Below, one piece after another: positions 54,806-63,908 of a stretch of DNA of 64,000 bases (its first letter is position 1; the number at the start of each line of letters is the position of its first letter). The DNA is from Corynebacterium testudinoris. Its GTDB lineage: Bacteria > Actinomycetota > Actinomycetes > Mycobacteriales > Mycobacteriaceae. Location: contig NZ_CP011545.1 in assembly GCF_001021045.1 (NCBI RefSeq), positions 868,001 to 932,000 on the forward strand, written 5' to 3'. The translations under genes were made by a program, and so were the position numbers. The notes under the pieces are model-generated. The model worked only from the letters and a program-made list of their open reading frames with translations. It had not been told where the DNA came from and did no database searches.

Positions 54806-54853
54806 GACCAGGGTTTCAGAAAAAAGCCCATAGACAACAAGGAGTTTAGGAAC

Positions 54854-55498
54854 ATGGCACGGATTATCGTTGTGGGTGGCACTGGCTACGCCGGTGGAAA
54901 TATCGTTCGGGAAGCCGCGCAGCGCGGGCATGAGGTCACGGCACTGTCGCGCACCGCGCCTGCCGACAAGACACCTGGTGTCACCTATGTAGAGGTAGAC
55001 GTCTTGGACTCAGCGGCCCTTGCAGCTGCCCTGGAAGGCGCTGACGTGATTGTCGGAGCTCTCTCACCGCGCGGCGCACTGGAAGGAAAGCTGGAAGGCG
55101 TCTCTAAGGAAGTCGCGGACTTTGCAACGAAGTCCGGTACCCGATTGGGAGTTATCGGCGGCGCGGGATCACTTCTCGTCGCCCCGGGCGGCCCGACCGT
55201 GGCTTCGGGTGAGGGGTTCCCGGCAGAGATCAAGCCCGAGGCCGATGAGATGGCCCGCATTCTCGATGACCTGCGTGCCTCCGACGAAGCCCTCGACTGG
55301 TTCTACGTAAGCCCGGCCGGCAGCTTCGGCCCTTGGTTTCCCGGCGAGCACACCGGTACGTTCCGCATTGGCGGGGACGTCCTCATGGTTGATGCGGAAG
55401 GCAAGAGTGAGATCTCGGGGGCGGACTTCGCCCAGGCGGTGGTCGACGAGATCGAGCAGCCGGCTCATCGCCGTGAGCGGTTCTCGGTGGCTTACTAG
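54854..55498 (+). CDS. NAD(P)-binding oxidoreductase (atypical SDR/NmrA-like)
   Basis: 214 residues, ATG 54854 after AAGGAG. Rossmann start RIIVVGGTGYAGGNIVREAAQRGHEVTALSR, then GADVIVGALSP and LGVIGGAGSL; the C-terminus ISGADFAQAVVDEIEQPAHRRERFSVAY is that of NAD(P)H-binding proteins linked with HxlR regulators. It probably reduces quinones or aldehydes under stress. Confidence 0.88.
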   Translation: MARIIVVGGTGYAGGNIVREAAQRGHEVTALSRTAPADKTPGVTYVEVDVLDSAALAAALEGADVIVGALSPRGALEGKLEGVSKEVADFATKSGTRLGVIGGAGSLLVAPGGPTVASGEGFPAEIKPEADEMARILDDLRASDEALDWFYVSPAGSFGPWFPGEHTGTFRIGGDVLMVDAEGKSEISGADFAQAVVDEIEQPAHRRERFSVAY

Positions 55499-55513
55499 CT
55501 CTACACTGGCGCC

Positions 55514-56482
55514 ATGCCCGCCATCACCGTCGTCCACCATGGACAACTCACCGCCAAAGCCGCCGCCGATGGCCTTAAGGTGTGGGAGCGCGCGGATCCC
55601 GGTTCCCCGTGGAGCGCAGACTTCCAGTGGACGCTGCCGGAGCTCGTCGCGATTTCCCATAGTGACCGGCTGAGCAGGCGGGACGCCTTCATCGCCTACC
55701 GGGGTGACACCCCGGTGGGGATGGCCAAAGTGATTCTCCCCTTGTTGGACAACCAACACTTGATGGAATTGCAGATGCGGGCGGCGCCGGACGATATAGA
55801 TGTGCTGGACGCGCTGTGGCGCGGCGTCGATAACCTTCGGAAAGATACGGCCCGCACGACGGTGAATTGCGTCGCGCTGCAGGGGCTCACGGGTACGATC
55901 AACTGGTTGCGCAGCCACGGATTTAACCGGGTGCATGAGGAAATTATCAGTACGTTGGTGCTGGACGATGCGGCTGAGCCCACGACCAGCAGTGACTACG
56001 AGCTAGTGAGCTTCGAAGGCGCCACGCCCGAGAATCTCGTGGAACCGATGTGCCGCCTGCGTGAGCGCATGAGCACCGATGCCCCCATCGGTGAGGCCGA
56101 CGTCGAGCCTGAGGTGTGGGACGTCGACCGCATCAAAGCGTGGGAAGCGAAGATCGCGGCCGGGGGTTTCGCCGTGTTCACCGCCGTGGCGCTGCGCAGG
56201 GCAACCGGGGAGGCCGTCGCGTACACCACGCTGGAGACATCGCTGGAAGGCAGGGAATTCGCCTACCAGGATGGCACCTTGGTGCGAAAGGAAGACCGCG
56301 GCCACGGGCTCGGCCGAGCCGTCAAACTGGAGAATATCCGGCTGCTCCAGCGCAACTACCCCAGCGTGAGCAGGATCCACACGTGGAACGCGGTGGACAA
56401 CCACTGGATGCTGGCCATCAACCGCGACCTGGGCTTTGAGGAGACGGATCGGCTGCACTCCTGGCAATGGCGGCAGAATTGA
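55514..56482 (+). CDS. Tandem GNAT acetyltransferase
   Basis: 322 residues holding two GNAT domains (about 1-155 and 160-322). The second has the acetyl-CoA loop GTLVRKEDRGHGLGRAVKLENI and TWNAVDNHWMLAINRDLGF; the first lacks a clear loop. Twin-GNAT design recalls mycothiol synthase but the sequence is different. Substrate unknown. Confidence 0.82.
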   Translation: MPAITVVHHGQLTAKAAADGLKVWERADPGSPWSADFQWTLPELVAISHSDRLSRRDAFIAYRGDTPVGMAKVILPLLDNQHLMELQMRAAPDDIDVLDALWRGVDNLRKDTARTTVNCVALQGLTGTINWLRSHGFNRVHEEIISTLVLDDAAEPTTSSDYELVSFEGATPENLVEPMCRLRERMSTDAPIGEADVEPEVWDVDRIKAWEAKIAAGGFAVFTAVALRRATGEAVAYTTLETSLEGREFAYQDGTLVRKEDRGHGLGRAVKLENIRLLQRNYPSVSRIHTWNAVDNHWMLAINRDLGFEETDRLHSWQWRQN

Positions 56483-56506
56483 GCTGGCCGTGGCTACCCT
56501 GGTGTC

Positions 56507-57220
56507 ATGACAACGACACCTGAGATTCTCCCTGACCTTGATACCTCCGACATCGCCCGAGTCCTCATCGTTGTCGCCCACCCCGACGATGCAGAATATG
56601 GACTGTCGTGCGCGGTCGACCAGTGGACCCGCGCCGGGGTAGAGGTGGCGTACCTGCTGCTCACCCACGGTGAAGCGGGGATTCGTTCCCTCGACCCGGC
56701 TGAGTGTGGCCCGCTGCGCGCCGAGGAACAGCGCCGCGCCTGCGAGGCCGTTGGCGTGAGTGATTTGACGCTGCTCGATCATCCTGATGGGCAGATGGTG
56801 TATGGCCTGGATCTGCGCCGCGACATCGCCCGTCGCATCCGCGAGTTCCGCCCCGATACCGTCATCACCGCGAACTTTGAGCTAGAGGCCTATGGCACGT
56901 TCAACCAGGCCGACCATCGCGCGGTGGGGCTGGCCACGGTGGATGCCGTCCGCGACGCCGACAATCCGTGGATCTTCAGCGATCCCGATCTGGAAGCCTG
57001 GAAGGTCACGCGCTTGCTCATCGTCAATGCTGGCGAACCCACCCACAGGATGCTTATCGACGCCGCGGCAGTCCAGGCAGGCATCGCCTCCCTGTCCAGC
57101 CACGTGCGATACCTGGAGGAGCTGCCCAATCACCCCAAGCCGGACGTGTTCATCCCGAAGATGCTGGAGCAGCCGGATGGCCAGCCGGCCGTGCAGTTCC
57201 GGGTTTTCGACCCGGTGTAG
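56507..57220 (+). CDS. PIG-L (LmbE) family deacetylase
   Basis: 237 residues. Zinc motifs are VAHPDDAEYG (from about 24) and NQADHRAVG. It lacks the mycothiol-type GERGDILNP text seen in Mca, so it is a different deacetylase, possibly of N-acetylglucosaminyl conjugates. It is 24 bases after the double-GNAT gene, so the two may form an acyl-add/remove pair. One copy of the 11-mer lies at 57052-57062. Confidence 0.88.
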   Translation: MTTTPEILPDLDTSDIARVLIVVAHPDDAEYGLSCAVDQWTRAGVEVAYLLLTHGEAGIRSLDPAECGPLRAEEQRRACEAVGVSDLTLLDHPDGQMVYGLDLRRDIARRIREFRPDTVITANFELEAYGTFNQADHRAVGLATVDAVRDADNPWIFSDPDLEAWKVTRLLIVNAGEPTHRMLIDAAAVQAGIASLSSHVRYLEELPNHPKPDVFIPKMLEQPDGQPAVQFRVFDPV

Positions 57221-57302
57221 GCCGGTATAAGCCCGCGCGCATATCCAACTTTCGGACAACACCCGGGCGCCCACCCGGCTGTGACCCACCAAACAAATGA
57301 GG

Positions 57303-57308
57303 CTAAAG
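57303..57308 (+). promoter_or_regulatory. -10 element of the formate dehydrogenase operon
   Basis: TAAAGT ends nine bases before ATG 57317; the expected start point is next to that ATG, so the transcript would be leaderless or nearly so. A CCGGG/CCCGG hairpin (57263-57278) upstream may isolate it from the PIG-L gene. Confidence 0.5.
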
Positions 57309-57316
57309 TTGTCATT

Positions 57317-60300
57317 ATGTCCCGCCTGAGTCCGCTGAACTGGCCCGTCATTAAGCAATTGCGCGATGGTGACGCCTTTGGCCGAGATCACAATGCCGAA
57401 TCGCCGAAGAGTGAGCACATGCACGCTCGCACCTCCGAGGCAGACCGCGTGGTCAAGAGCGTGTGTCCGTACTGCGCGGTGGGCTGCGGCCAGCTCGTCT
57501 ACGTCAAGGATGAGAAGGTCATTCAGATCGAGGGCGATCCAGATTCGCCGATCTCCCGCGGGCGGTTATGCCCGAAGGGTTCGGCATCGGAGCAGCTGGT
57601 TAACTCTTCGTCGCGCCAGACGGAGGTGTTGTACCGCGCACCGAAGTCCACCGAGTGGCAGCGGCTCGACCCCGATGAAGCAATGGATATGATCGCCGAG
57701 CGCTTCATCGAATCCCGCCGCAACGGTTGGCAGGACACCGACCAGTTTGGTCGCCCGGTCAACCGCACCATGGCCATCGCCGGCCTGGGTGGTGCGACGC
57801 TGGACAATGAAGAAAACTACCTGATCAAGAAGCTATTTACAGCCGCCGGCGCCATTCAGGTGGAAAACCAAGCTCGTATTTGACACTCCGCCACGGTTCC
57901 TAGTTTAGGAACCTCGTTTGGCCGCGGTGGAGCGACCCAGCCACTGCAGGATATGGCGAATGCAGACTGCATCGTCATTCAGGGTTCAAACATGGCCGAG
58001 GCTCACCCCGTTGGATTCCAATGGGTGATGGAGGCCAAGAAGCGCGGAGCTCGACTCATTCACGTCGATCCGCGTTTCACCCGGACGTCAGCGATGGCGG
58101 ACCGTCACATCGGTATCCGGGCCGGTAGTGATGTCGTGCTGTTGGGCGCGCTCATCAGCTATGTCATCGAAAATGATCTGTGGTTTAAGGAGTACGTCCT
58201 TAACTTCACCAACGCTGCCACGCTGATCAATGAGGAGTTCCTTGATACCGAGGACCTCGACGGGTTGTTCTCTGGTTTCGACCCGGAGACGGGCCAGTAT
58301 GACAATGAGACGTGGGAGTACCAGCGGGAGACCCATGCCGTGCGGGTAGAAACGCCGACGGACACGGATCAAAATGATGAGCACCAGAAGGCCGCGTGGG
58401 CGGAGTCCGCCGGAGATGGTGGCGCGCCCCTGGATACCTGGCACTTCAAGCAGGATCCGACGTTGCAGGATCCGCACACCGTGTTCCAGATCTTGCGTCG
58501 CCATTACTCTCGCTACACCCCGGAGTTGGTGCAGGAAACCTGTGGCATTCCGATCGAGGACTTCTACTACCTCGCGGAGTCCATTACCCAAAACTCCGGT
58601 CGCGATCGGACGACGTGCTTCGCCTACGCCTTGGGCTGGACCCAGCACACGTTGGGCGCTCAGTTCATCCGTACCTCCGCGATCTTGCAGTTGCTGCTGG
58701 GCAACATGGGTCGTCCGGGCGGCGGCATCATGGCGCTGCGCGGGCATGCGTCCATCCAGGGCAGCACGGATATTCCGACCTTGTTCAATTTGCTGCCGGG
58801 CTACCTGCCCATGCCCACGGTCCAGGAGCAAAGCTTCAATGACTACTTGTGGACGGTGTCGAACCCGAACCAGGCTGGTTTCTGGCAGAAGGGCGATACC
58901 TACGCGGTGAGCCTGCTCAAGGCCTACTTCGGTGAGCATGCCACGAAGGACAATGACTGGGGTTTCAACTGGATACCCAAGCTCACGGGCGCGCACTCGA
59001 CGTATCACACGCTGCAGGCGATGCTGCGTGATGAGGTTGAGGGCTACCTGGTCTTTGGCCAGAACCCTGCGGTAGCCCAGTCCCATGGGCGCCTCCAGCG
59101 CCTGGGTCTTAGCCACCTCAAGTGGCTCGTGGTGCGTGATTTCCAGCTCATGGAGACCGCCACGTTCTGGAAGGACTCCCCGGAGGTGAAATCCGGTGAG
59201 CTCGTCCCGGAGGAGGTGGAGACCGAGGTCTTCTTCATGCCTGCCGCCAACCACGTGGAAAAGTCGGGCACGTTCACTCAGACCCAGCGCATGCTGCAGT
59301 GGCGTTTCCAGGCTAAGCAGCCGCCGGGAGAATCAACCAGCGAGCTGAAGTTCTTCTATGACCTGGGCGTGCGCATCCGCGAAAAGCTCGCTGATTCGGA
59401 TGATCCGCGCGACCTTCCCTTGCAGAACATCACTTGGGATTACCCGGTGGATGAGCACGGCGACCCGGACCCGGAGGCGGTGCTGCAGGAGATTAACGGT
59501 TTCCATGTCTCCGGTGACAAGGCCGGCCAGCTGCTCAGCTCTTTCGGTGAGATGAAGGCGGATGGTTCGACCTCGGGTGGCTGCTGGATTTACGCGGGTG
59601 TGTTCGCCGACGGTGTGAATCATTCGGCGAAGAAGCGTCCGGGGCGTGAGCAGAATGAGCTCGCCATGGATTGGGGTTGGGTGTGGCCGTTGAACCGGCG
59701 CCTGCTCTACAACCGTGCCTCCGCGGACGCAGACGGCAAGCCGTGGTCAGAGCGGAAGAAATACGTGTGGTGGGACGAGTCCCAGGGCAAGTGGGTCGGC
59801 GACGATGTTCCCGATTTCCCCGTTGGCCTGCGCCCGGACTACAAGCCCGAGCACACCGCCGTGGGCCCTGCGGCCTTGGCCGGAACCGACGCCTTCATCA
59901 TGCAGGCGGACGGCAAGGGTTGGCTGTTTGCCCCGAAGGGCATGGTGGATGGTCCGCTGCCCACGCACTATGAGCCGCATGAGTCCCCGGTGGGCAACGC
60001 GGTTTATGAGCAGCAGCAGTCGCCGGCGCGTCTCACCTTCCCGGGCGCGGACAACTTGTCCAAGCCGGAGCCGGGTGAGTTCGGCTCGGATGTGTACCCG
60101 TTTGCCTTCTCCACGTATCGCCTGACCGAGCATTACACCTCGGGCGCGATGTCGCGGGCGTTGCCGTTTCTCGCGGAGCTGCAACCGGAGTTGTTCTGTG
60201 AGGTCTCGCCGGAGTTGGCCAAGCTGCGTGGGTTGGAAAACGCCGGGTGGGCGACGCTGATTTCTCCCCGCGGGGCGATTGAGGCTCGAGTCCTGGTCAC

Positions 60301-60664
60301 TGACCGGATGCCGGCGATGATCATCAACGGGCAGGAGTATCACAACATCGGTTTGCCCTTCCACTTTGGCAATGGTCCGTATTCGCCGGTCACCGGTGAT
60401 GGCCCCAATGATTTATTGGGCATCACCTTGGATCCGAATGTGTCCATCCAGGCGTCGAAGGTCGGCGCGTGTGATATCCGAGCTGGCCGGCGCCCCCGTG
60501 GCGCGGCGCGCGATGATCTGATCACCTTGTATCAGGTGAGGGCGGGTCTGACCGCGGCGTCGGGTAACACCAAGGTCACCGATCCGGTGGGTTATCTCGA
60601 GACCGAGGATCGCTTGGAAGAAGACATTGAGGTTCGAGAGGGACGGGAAGGAGAACGCGCATGA
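57317..60664 (+). CDS. fdhA: Selenocysteine-containing formate dehydrogenase, alpha subunit
   Basis: 1115 residues when UGA at 57881-57883 is read as selenocysteine 189. The flanking residues ARI-Sec-HSATVPSLGTSFGRG match the FdnG/FdoG active site (ARV-U-HGPTV...), and both halves are in one frame. A 4Fe-4S site (Cys50, 53, 57, 85: CPYCAVGC ... RGRLCPKG) and the molybdopterin domains follow (GSNMAEAHPVGF, VDPRFTRTSAMAD, VFGQNPAV, and C-terminal MPAMIINGQEYHNIGLPFHFG). There is no twin-arginine signal, unlike E. coli FdnG, so the site is probably cytoplasmic. The stop overlaps fdhB (ATGA). Confidence 0.95.
57884..57932 (+). promoter_or_regulatory. Bacterial SECIS element of fdhA
   Basis: Directly after UGA, a two-part hairpin forms. 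The upper stem GGTTCCTA (57895-57902) pairs perfectly with TAGGAACC (57906-57913) round a GTT loop 20-22 bases from the UGA. The lower stem CTCCGCC (57886-57892) pairs with GGTGGAG (57926-57932) with one G-U. Distance and a G/U-bearing apical loop fit SelB recognition. Confidence 0.9.
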
Positions 60665-61656
60665 CGACGACTAACACCAACGATCTGACGGAGTCGCCCT
60701 TGCACGTGGGCTACGCCCCGGGCGCGAGGAAAGCGTTCTTCACCGACACCTCGGTGTGCATCGGTTGTAAGGCCTGCGAGGTCGCGTGCAAGGAGTGGAA
60801 CCGCAACCCGGTTGAGGGCTATGAGTTGTCGGGTAATTCCTACGACAACACTGGTTCCTTGGGTGCGGATACCTGGCGGCATGTTGCCTTCATCGAGCAG
60901 GACGAAGAGCGCATTGATATTGCCCGCGAGTCGGGGCGCCAGCTCATCGGGTTGGGGATGCCGTCCATGGCGCCCCCGGCCGAGGAGGCTCGAAGCGATC
61001 ACCCCGATACGCCCGATTTCCGCTGGCTCATGTCGTCGGATGTGTGCAAGCACTGCACCAACGCTGGTTGCCTCGATGTCTGCCCGACGGGCGCGCTGTT
61101 CCGCACGGAGTTTGGCACCGTCGTGGTCCAGGATGATGTGTGCAACGGCTGCGGAACCTGCGTCGCCGGGTGTCCCTTCGGCGTCATTGAGCGTCGCCCC
61201 GACGGGGGAGTGGTGAAGAAGGACACCCGCGAGGGGCCCGATTTCACGGAGGGTGTGCAGGCCCCGGCGAAAAACGTCGGCGTCGCGCAGAAGTGCACCC
61301 TGTGTTATGACCGCCTCAAGGATGGACTCCAGCCGGCGTGCCAGAAGGCCTGCCCGACGGAGTCGATTCAGTTCGGTGATTACGAGGAAATGCTGGCCCG
61401 CGCCCGTGAGCGGGTCGCTCAGCTCCACGCGCAGGGTCGCACCGAGGCGCGCCTGTACGGCGCGAACTCCCACGATGGTGTCGGTGGCACCGGTTCCATC
61501 TTCTTGCTTCTCGACGCCCCCGAGGTCTACGGTCTGCCGCCCGATCCGCGGGTTCCTACCGCGGATCTTCCCGCGATGGCGAAGAAGGCCGCGATTGCCG
61601 CGGCGGGAATGATGGTTGCCGTGGTCGGCTCGTTTGTCATCGGAGGACGCAAGTGA
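60661..61656 (+). CDS. fdhB: Formate dehydrogenase iron-sulphur (beta) subunit
   Basis: 331 residues, ATG overlapping the fdhA stop, AAGGAG upstream. Four ferredoxin-type clusters: CIGCKACEVAC, CKHCTNAGCLDVC, CNGCGTCVAGC and CTLCYDRL...ACQKAC, sixteen Cys in all. A C-terminal membrane helix (AAIAAAGMMVAVVGSFVIGG) anchors it, as in FdnH. It carries electrons from FdhA to the membrane subunit. Confidence 0.95.
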   Translation: MTTTNTNDLTESPLHVGYAPGARKAFFTDTSVCIGCKACEVACKEWNRNPVEGYELSGNSYDNTGSLGADTWRHVAFIEQDEERIDIARESGRQLIGLGMPSMAPPAEEARSDHPDTPDFRWLMSSDVCKHCTNAGCLDVCPTGALFRTEFGTVVVQDDVCNGCGTCVAGCPFGVIERRPDGGVVKKDTREGPDFTEGVQAPAKNVGVAQKCTLCYDRLKDGLQPACQKACPTESIQFGDYEEMLARARERVAQLHAQGRTEARLYGANSHDGVGGTGSIFLLLDAPEVYGLPPDPRVPTADLPAMAKKAAIAAAGMMVAVVGSFVIGGRK

Positions 61657-62750
61657 CCAGTCGTTTTGATAGCTACCGCGATCCCGTGGAGCCTCGCCGC
61701 CGTGGTTCCGGCGGTGGGCGGAAGAAGAAGCGCCATGGTGCCGGCGCAATGGATGGCTCCCGTGAGGAGCGCATGGTCCCGGATATGCAGTTCGAGTCCT
61801 ACTACGGCAAGCCGGTGGTCAAAGCCCCGCCGTGGGAATGGCCGATTGGCACCTATCTGTTCCTGGGTGGCGTGGCGGGTGGCTCGGCACTATTGGGGGC
61901 GGGCGCCCAGCTAAGCAACCGTCCAATTCTGCGGCGCAATAGCCGACTGGCTGCCTTCACCGCCGCCAGCGTCGGCTCCCTCGCCTTGATCGCGGACCTC
62001 GGACGCCCGGAGCGGCTGCTCCACATGTTCCGGGTGTTCAAGCTGTCATCGCCCATGAACGTTGGTTCCTGGATTCTGGCGAGCTTCAGCACGTTGGCCG
62101 CCGTGTCGGCTGCGGCGGAAGCTGATGATCTGACGGGCCGTCGTCTGCCGTTGCCTCAAGTAGCCCGCACGGTCACCCACCAGGCGGCAGCACCAACCGC
62201 GGGGCTCATCGCCGGGGCGCTCGGCGCGCCGTTGGCGGTCTACACCGCCGTGCTGTTTGGCGATACGTCGAACCCCGCCTGGAACTCCGCGAAGTTCCAC
62301 CTCCCCTTCCTTTTTGTCAGCTCCGCCTCGGCGGCCTCGGGAGGGCTGGGAATGCTCACCACCCCCGTGGCAGAGGCGGGCCCGGCGCGTGCCCTGGCCG
62401 TTGTCGGCGCGGCCTGCGATGTCGCCGCGACGAAGGCGATGCACGCCCAGATCGATGAGATCTCGATGGAACCCTACGAGCACGGCACCGCCGGGAAGCT
62501 GCTCCACTGGGCGGAACGGCTCGTCATCGCTGGCGGCCTCGGAGCACTCATCGGCGGGGGCAACCGGAAGATCGCCGCGGCCTCCGGAGCTGCTCTCTTG
62601 GCCGGTTCGGCGCTCACCCGGTTCGGCGTGCTGGAGGCGGGGCTGCATTCGGTCACCGACCCCAAGTACGTCATCGAGCCCCAGAAGCGCCGTTTGGAAG
62701 ATCGTGTCAACGCCGGTGATACCGGCGAGGGCATCACCACCGCTGGCTAG
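61653..62750 (+). CDS. nrfD: NrfD/PsrC-type membrane subunit of formate dehydrogenase
   Basis: 365 residues, GTG start overlapping the fdhB stop (GTGA). A basic N-terminal tail (RRRGSGGGRKKKRHG) is followed by about eight helices; PPWEWPIGTYLFLGGVAGGSALLGAGAQ opens the NrfD fold and FRVFKLSSPMNVGSW lies in the quinone-site region. It replaces the cytochrome b subunit of FdnGHI and probably hands electrons to menaquinone. Its stop overlaps selD on the other strand. Confidence 0.9.
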   Translation: MTSRFDSYRDPVEPRRRGSGGGRKKKRHGAGAMDGSREERMVPDMQFESYYGKPVVKAPPWEWPIGTYLFLGGVAGGSALLGAGAQLSNRPILRRNSRLAAFTAASVGSLALIADLGRPERLLHMFRVFKLSSPMNVGSWILASFSTLAAVSAAAEADDLTGRRLPLPQVARTVTHQAAAPTAGLIAGALGAPLAVYTAVLFGDTSNPAWNSAKFHLPFLFVSSASAASGGLGMLTTPVAEAGPARALAVVGAACDVAATKAMHAQIDEISMEPYEHGTAGKLLHWAERLVIAGGLGALIGGGNRKIAAASGAALLAGSALTRFGVLEAGLHSVTDPKYVIEPQKRRLEDRVNAGDTGEGITTAG

Positions 62751-63733
62751 CGCACGGTGACGGTCCCGGCGGGACCCGCAATGGTCTCGCCGATGACCGG
62801 ATACCCGGGGACCTCGCCGATGACGAGGAGACCTCCGGACGTCTGGGCGTCGGCAAGCATGATGAGGTCCTCCTCGCTGATGCCGTCCGCGCGCAGGTGT
62901 GGGCGGACCCAGTCGAGGTTGCGGCGCGAGCCGCCGGAGATGAACCCGTCGCGCAGCGCTTCGTCGGCGCCGTCGACGTGGGGGACGGTCGCGTGATCAA
63001 TGATCGCGGCGACGCCGGAGGCCCGCATCATCTTGTACAAGTGACCGAGCAGGCCAAACCCGGTGACGTCGGTCGCCGCTTTTGCACCGGCGGCCACGGC
63101 GGCCTGCGAGGCCTCGCGGTTAAGTGCTGTCATCGTCTCGATCGCTGCGGGGAACACCTCCCCGGTGTTCTTGTGGCGGTTGTTGAGCAACCCCACACCG
63201 ATCGGTTTGGTGAGGGTGATGGGGAGGCCAGCGGTGGCCGCATCATTGCGCATGAGGTGGGCCGGGTCGGCGATGCCGGTGACCGCCATGCCGTAGACGG
63301 GCTCGGGTCCGTCGATGGAGTGGCCACCCGTGACGGGCGCTCCGGCTTCGTTGGCGATGTCCATGCCGCCGCGCAGCACCTCGGTGAGCAACTCCATCGG
63401 CAGTTTCTCGCGCGGCCAGCACAGCAAGTTGATGGCCGTGACCGGGCGCCCACCCATGGCATACACATCAGAGAGGGCGTTGGCGGCAGCGATGCGGCCC
63501 CAGTCGTAGGCGGAATTGACCACCGGGGTGAAAAAGTCGGCGGTGGAGATGACCGCGATGTCGTCGGCGATGCGGACAGCCGCGGCATCGTCGCCGTCAT
63601 CGAGGCCCACGAGGACGTTTTCGTCGCTGACGCCGGTCAGCCCGCGGACGGCCTCTTCGAGTTCTCCCGGGGGAATCTTGCAGGCGCAACCTCCACCGGC
63701 GGCGAATCCAGTGAGCTTGATGTCAGGTGTCAT
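62747..63733 (-). CDS. selD: Selenophosphate synthase SelD
   Basis: 328 residues. The glycine-rich N-terminus GGGCACKIPP has Cys16 at the catalytic position (Cys, not Sec) and Lys19; the ATP-binding AIRS fold follows (DDAAAVRIADDIAVISTADFFTPVV, NALSDVYAMGGRPVTAINL, GGHSIDGPEP, TDVTGFGLLGHLYKM). It makes selenophosphate from selenide and ATP, the selenium donor for SelA. Convergent with nrfD. Confidence 0.97.
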   Translation of the reverse strand: MTPDIKLTGFAAGGGCACKIPPGELEEAVRGLTGVSDENVLVGLDDGDDAAAVRIADDIAVISTADFFTPVVNSAYDWGRIAAANALSDVYAMGGRPVTAINLLCWPREKLPMELLTEVLRGGMDIANEAGAPVTGGHSIDGPEPVYGMAVTGIADPAHLMRNDAATAGLPITLTKPIGVGLLNNRHKNTGEVFPAAIETMTALNREASQAAVAAGAKAATDVTGFGLLGHLYKMMRASGVAAIIDHATVPHVDGADEALRDGFISGGSRRNLDWVRPHLRADGISEEDLIMLADAQTSGGLLVIGEVPGYPVIGETIAGPAGTVTVR

Positions 63734-63768
63734 CCTTCAAACATTAGTCACGAGGTAGCCTGTCATGT

Positions 63769-63863
63769 GGAGGCGTACGTGTCCTGGTGGGCGCCCCGGT
63801 CTTCAAAACCGGTGAGGCCGAGTACCTCGGTCTGGCGAGTTCGATTCTCGTCCGTCTCCGCCA
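63769..63863 (+). tRNA. selC: Selenocysteine tRNA, anticodon UCA
   Basis: 95 bases including an encoded CCA. The acceptor GGAGGCG pairs with CGTCTCC (one G-U), followed by discriminator G. The anticodon stem-loop is CCGGT-CTTCAAA-ACCGG with TCA at 63803-63805. A long variable arm (GCCGAG-TAC-CTCGGT) and a T arm with extended pairing (together about 13 pairs with the acceptor) are typical of tRNA-Sec. A TAGCCT -10 lies at 63756, and TTTTTT follows the CCA. Confidence 0.95.
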
Positions 63864-63908
63864 TTTTTTGAAAGCTCAACCGCAAAGGAAAGGGCAAGGC
63901 CAGCCACG

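Noticed and set aside
57281-57883. fdhA as two genes or a frameshifted pseudogene ending at 57883
   Set aside because: The break is a single UGA at the exact Sec position, followed by a SECIS hairpin, in the same frame, with selD, selC and selA next door.
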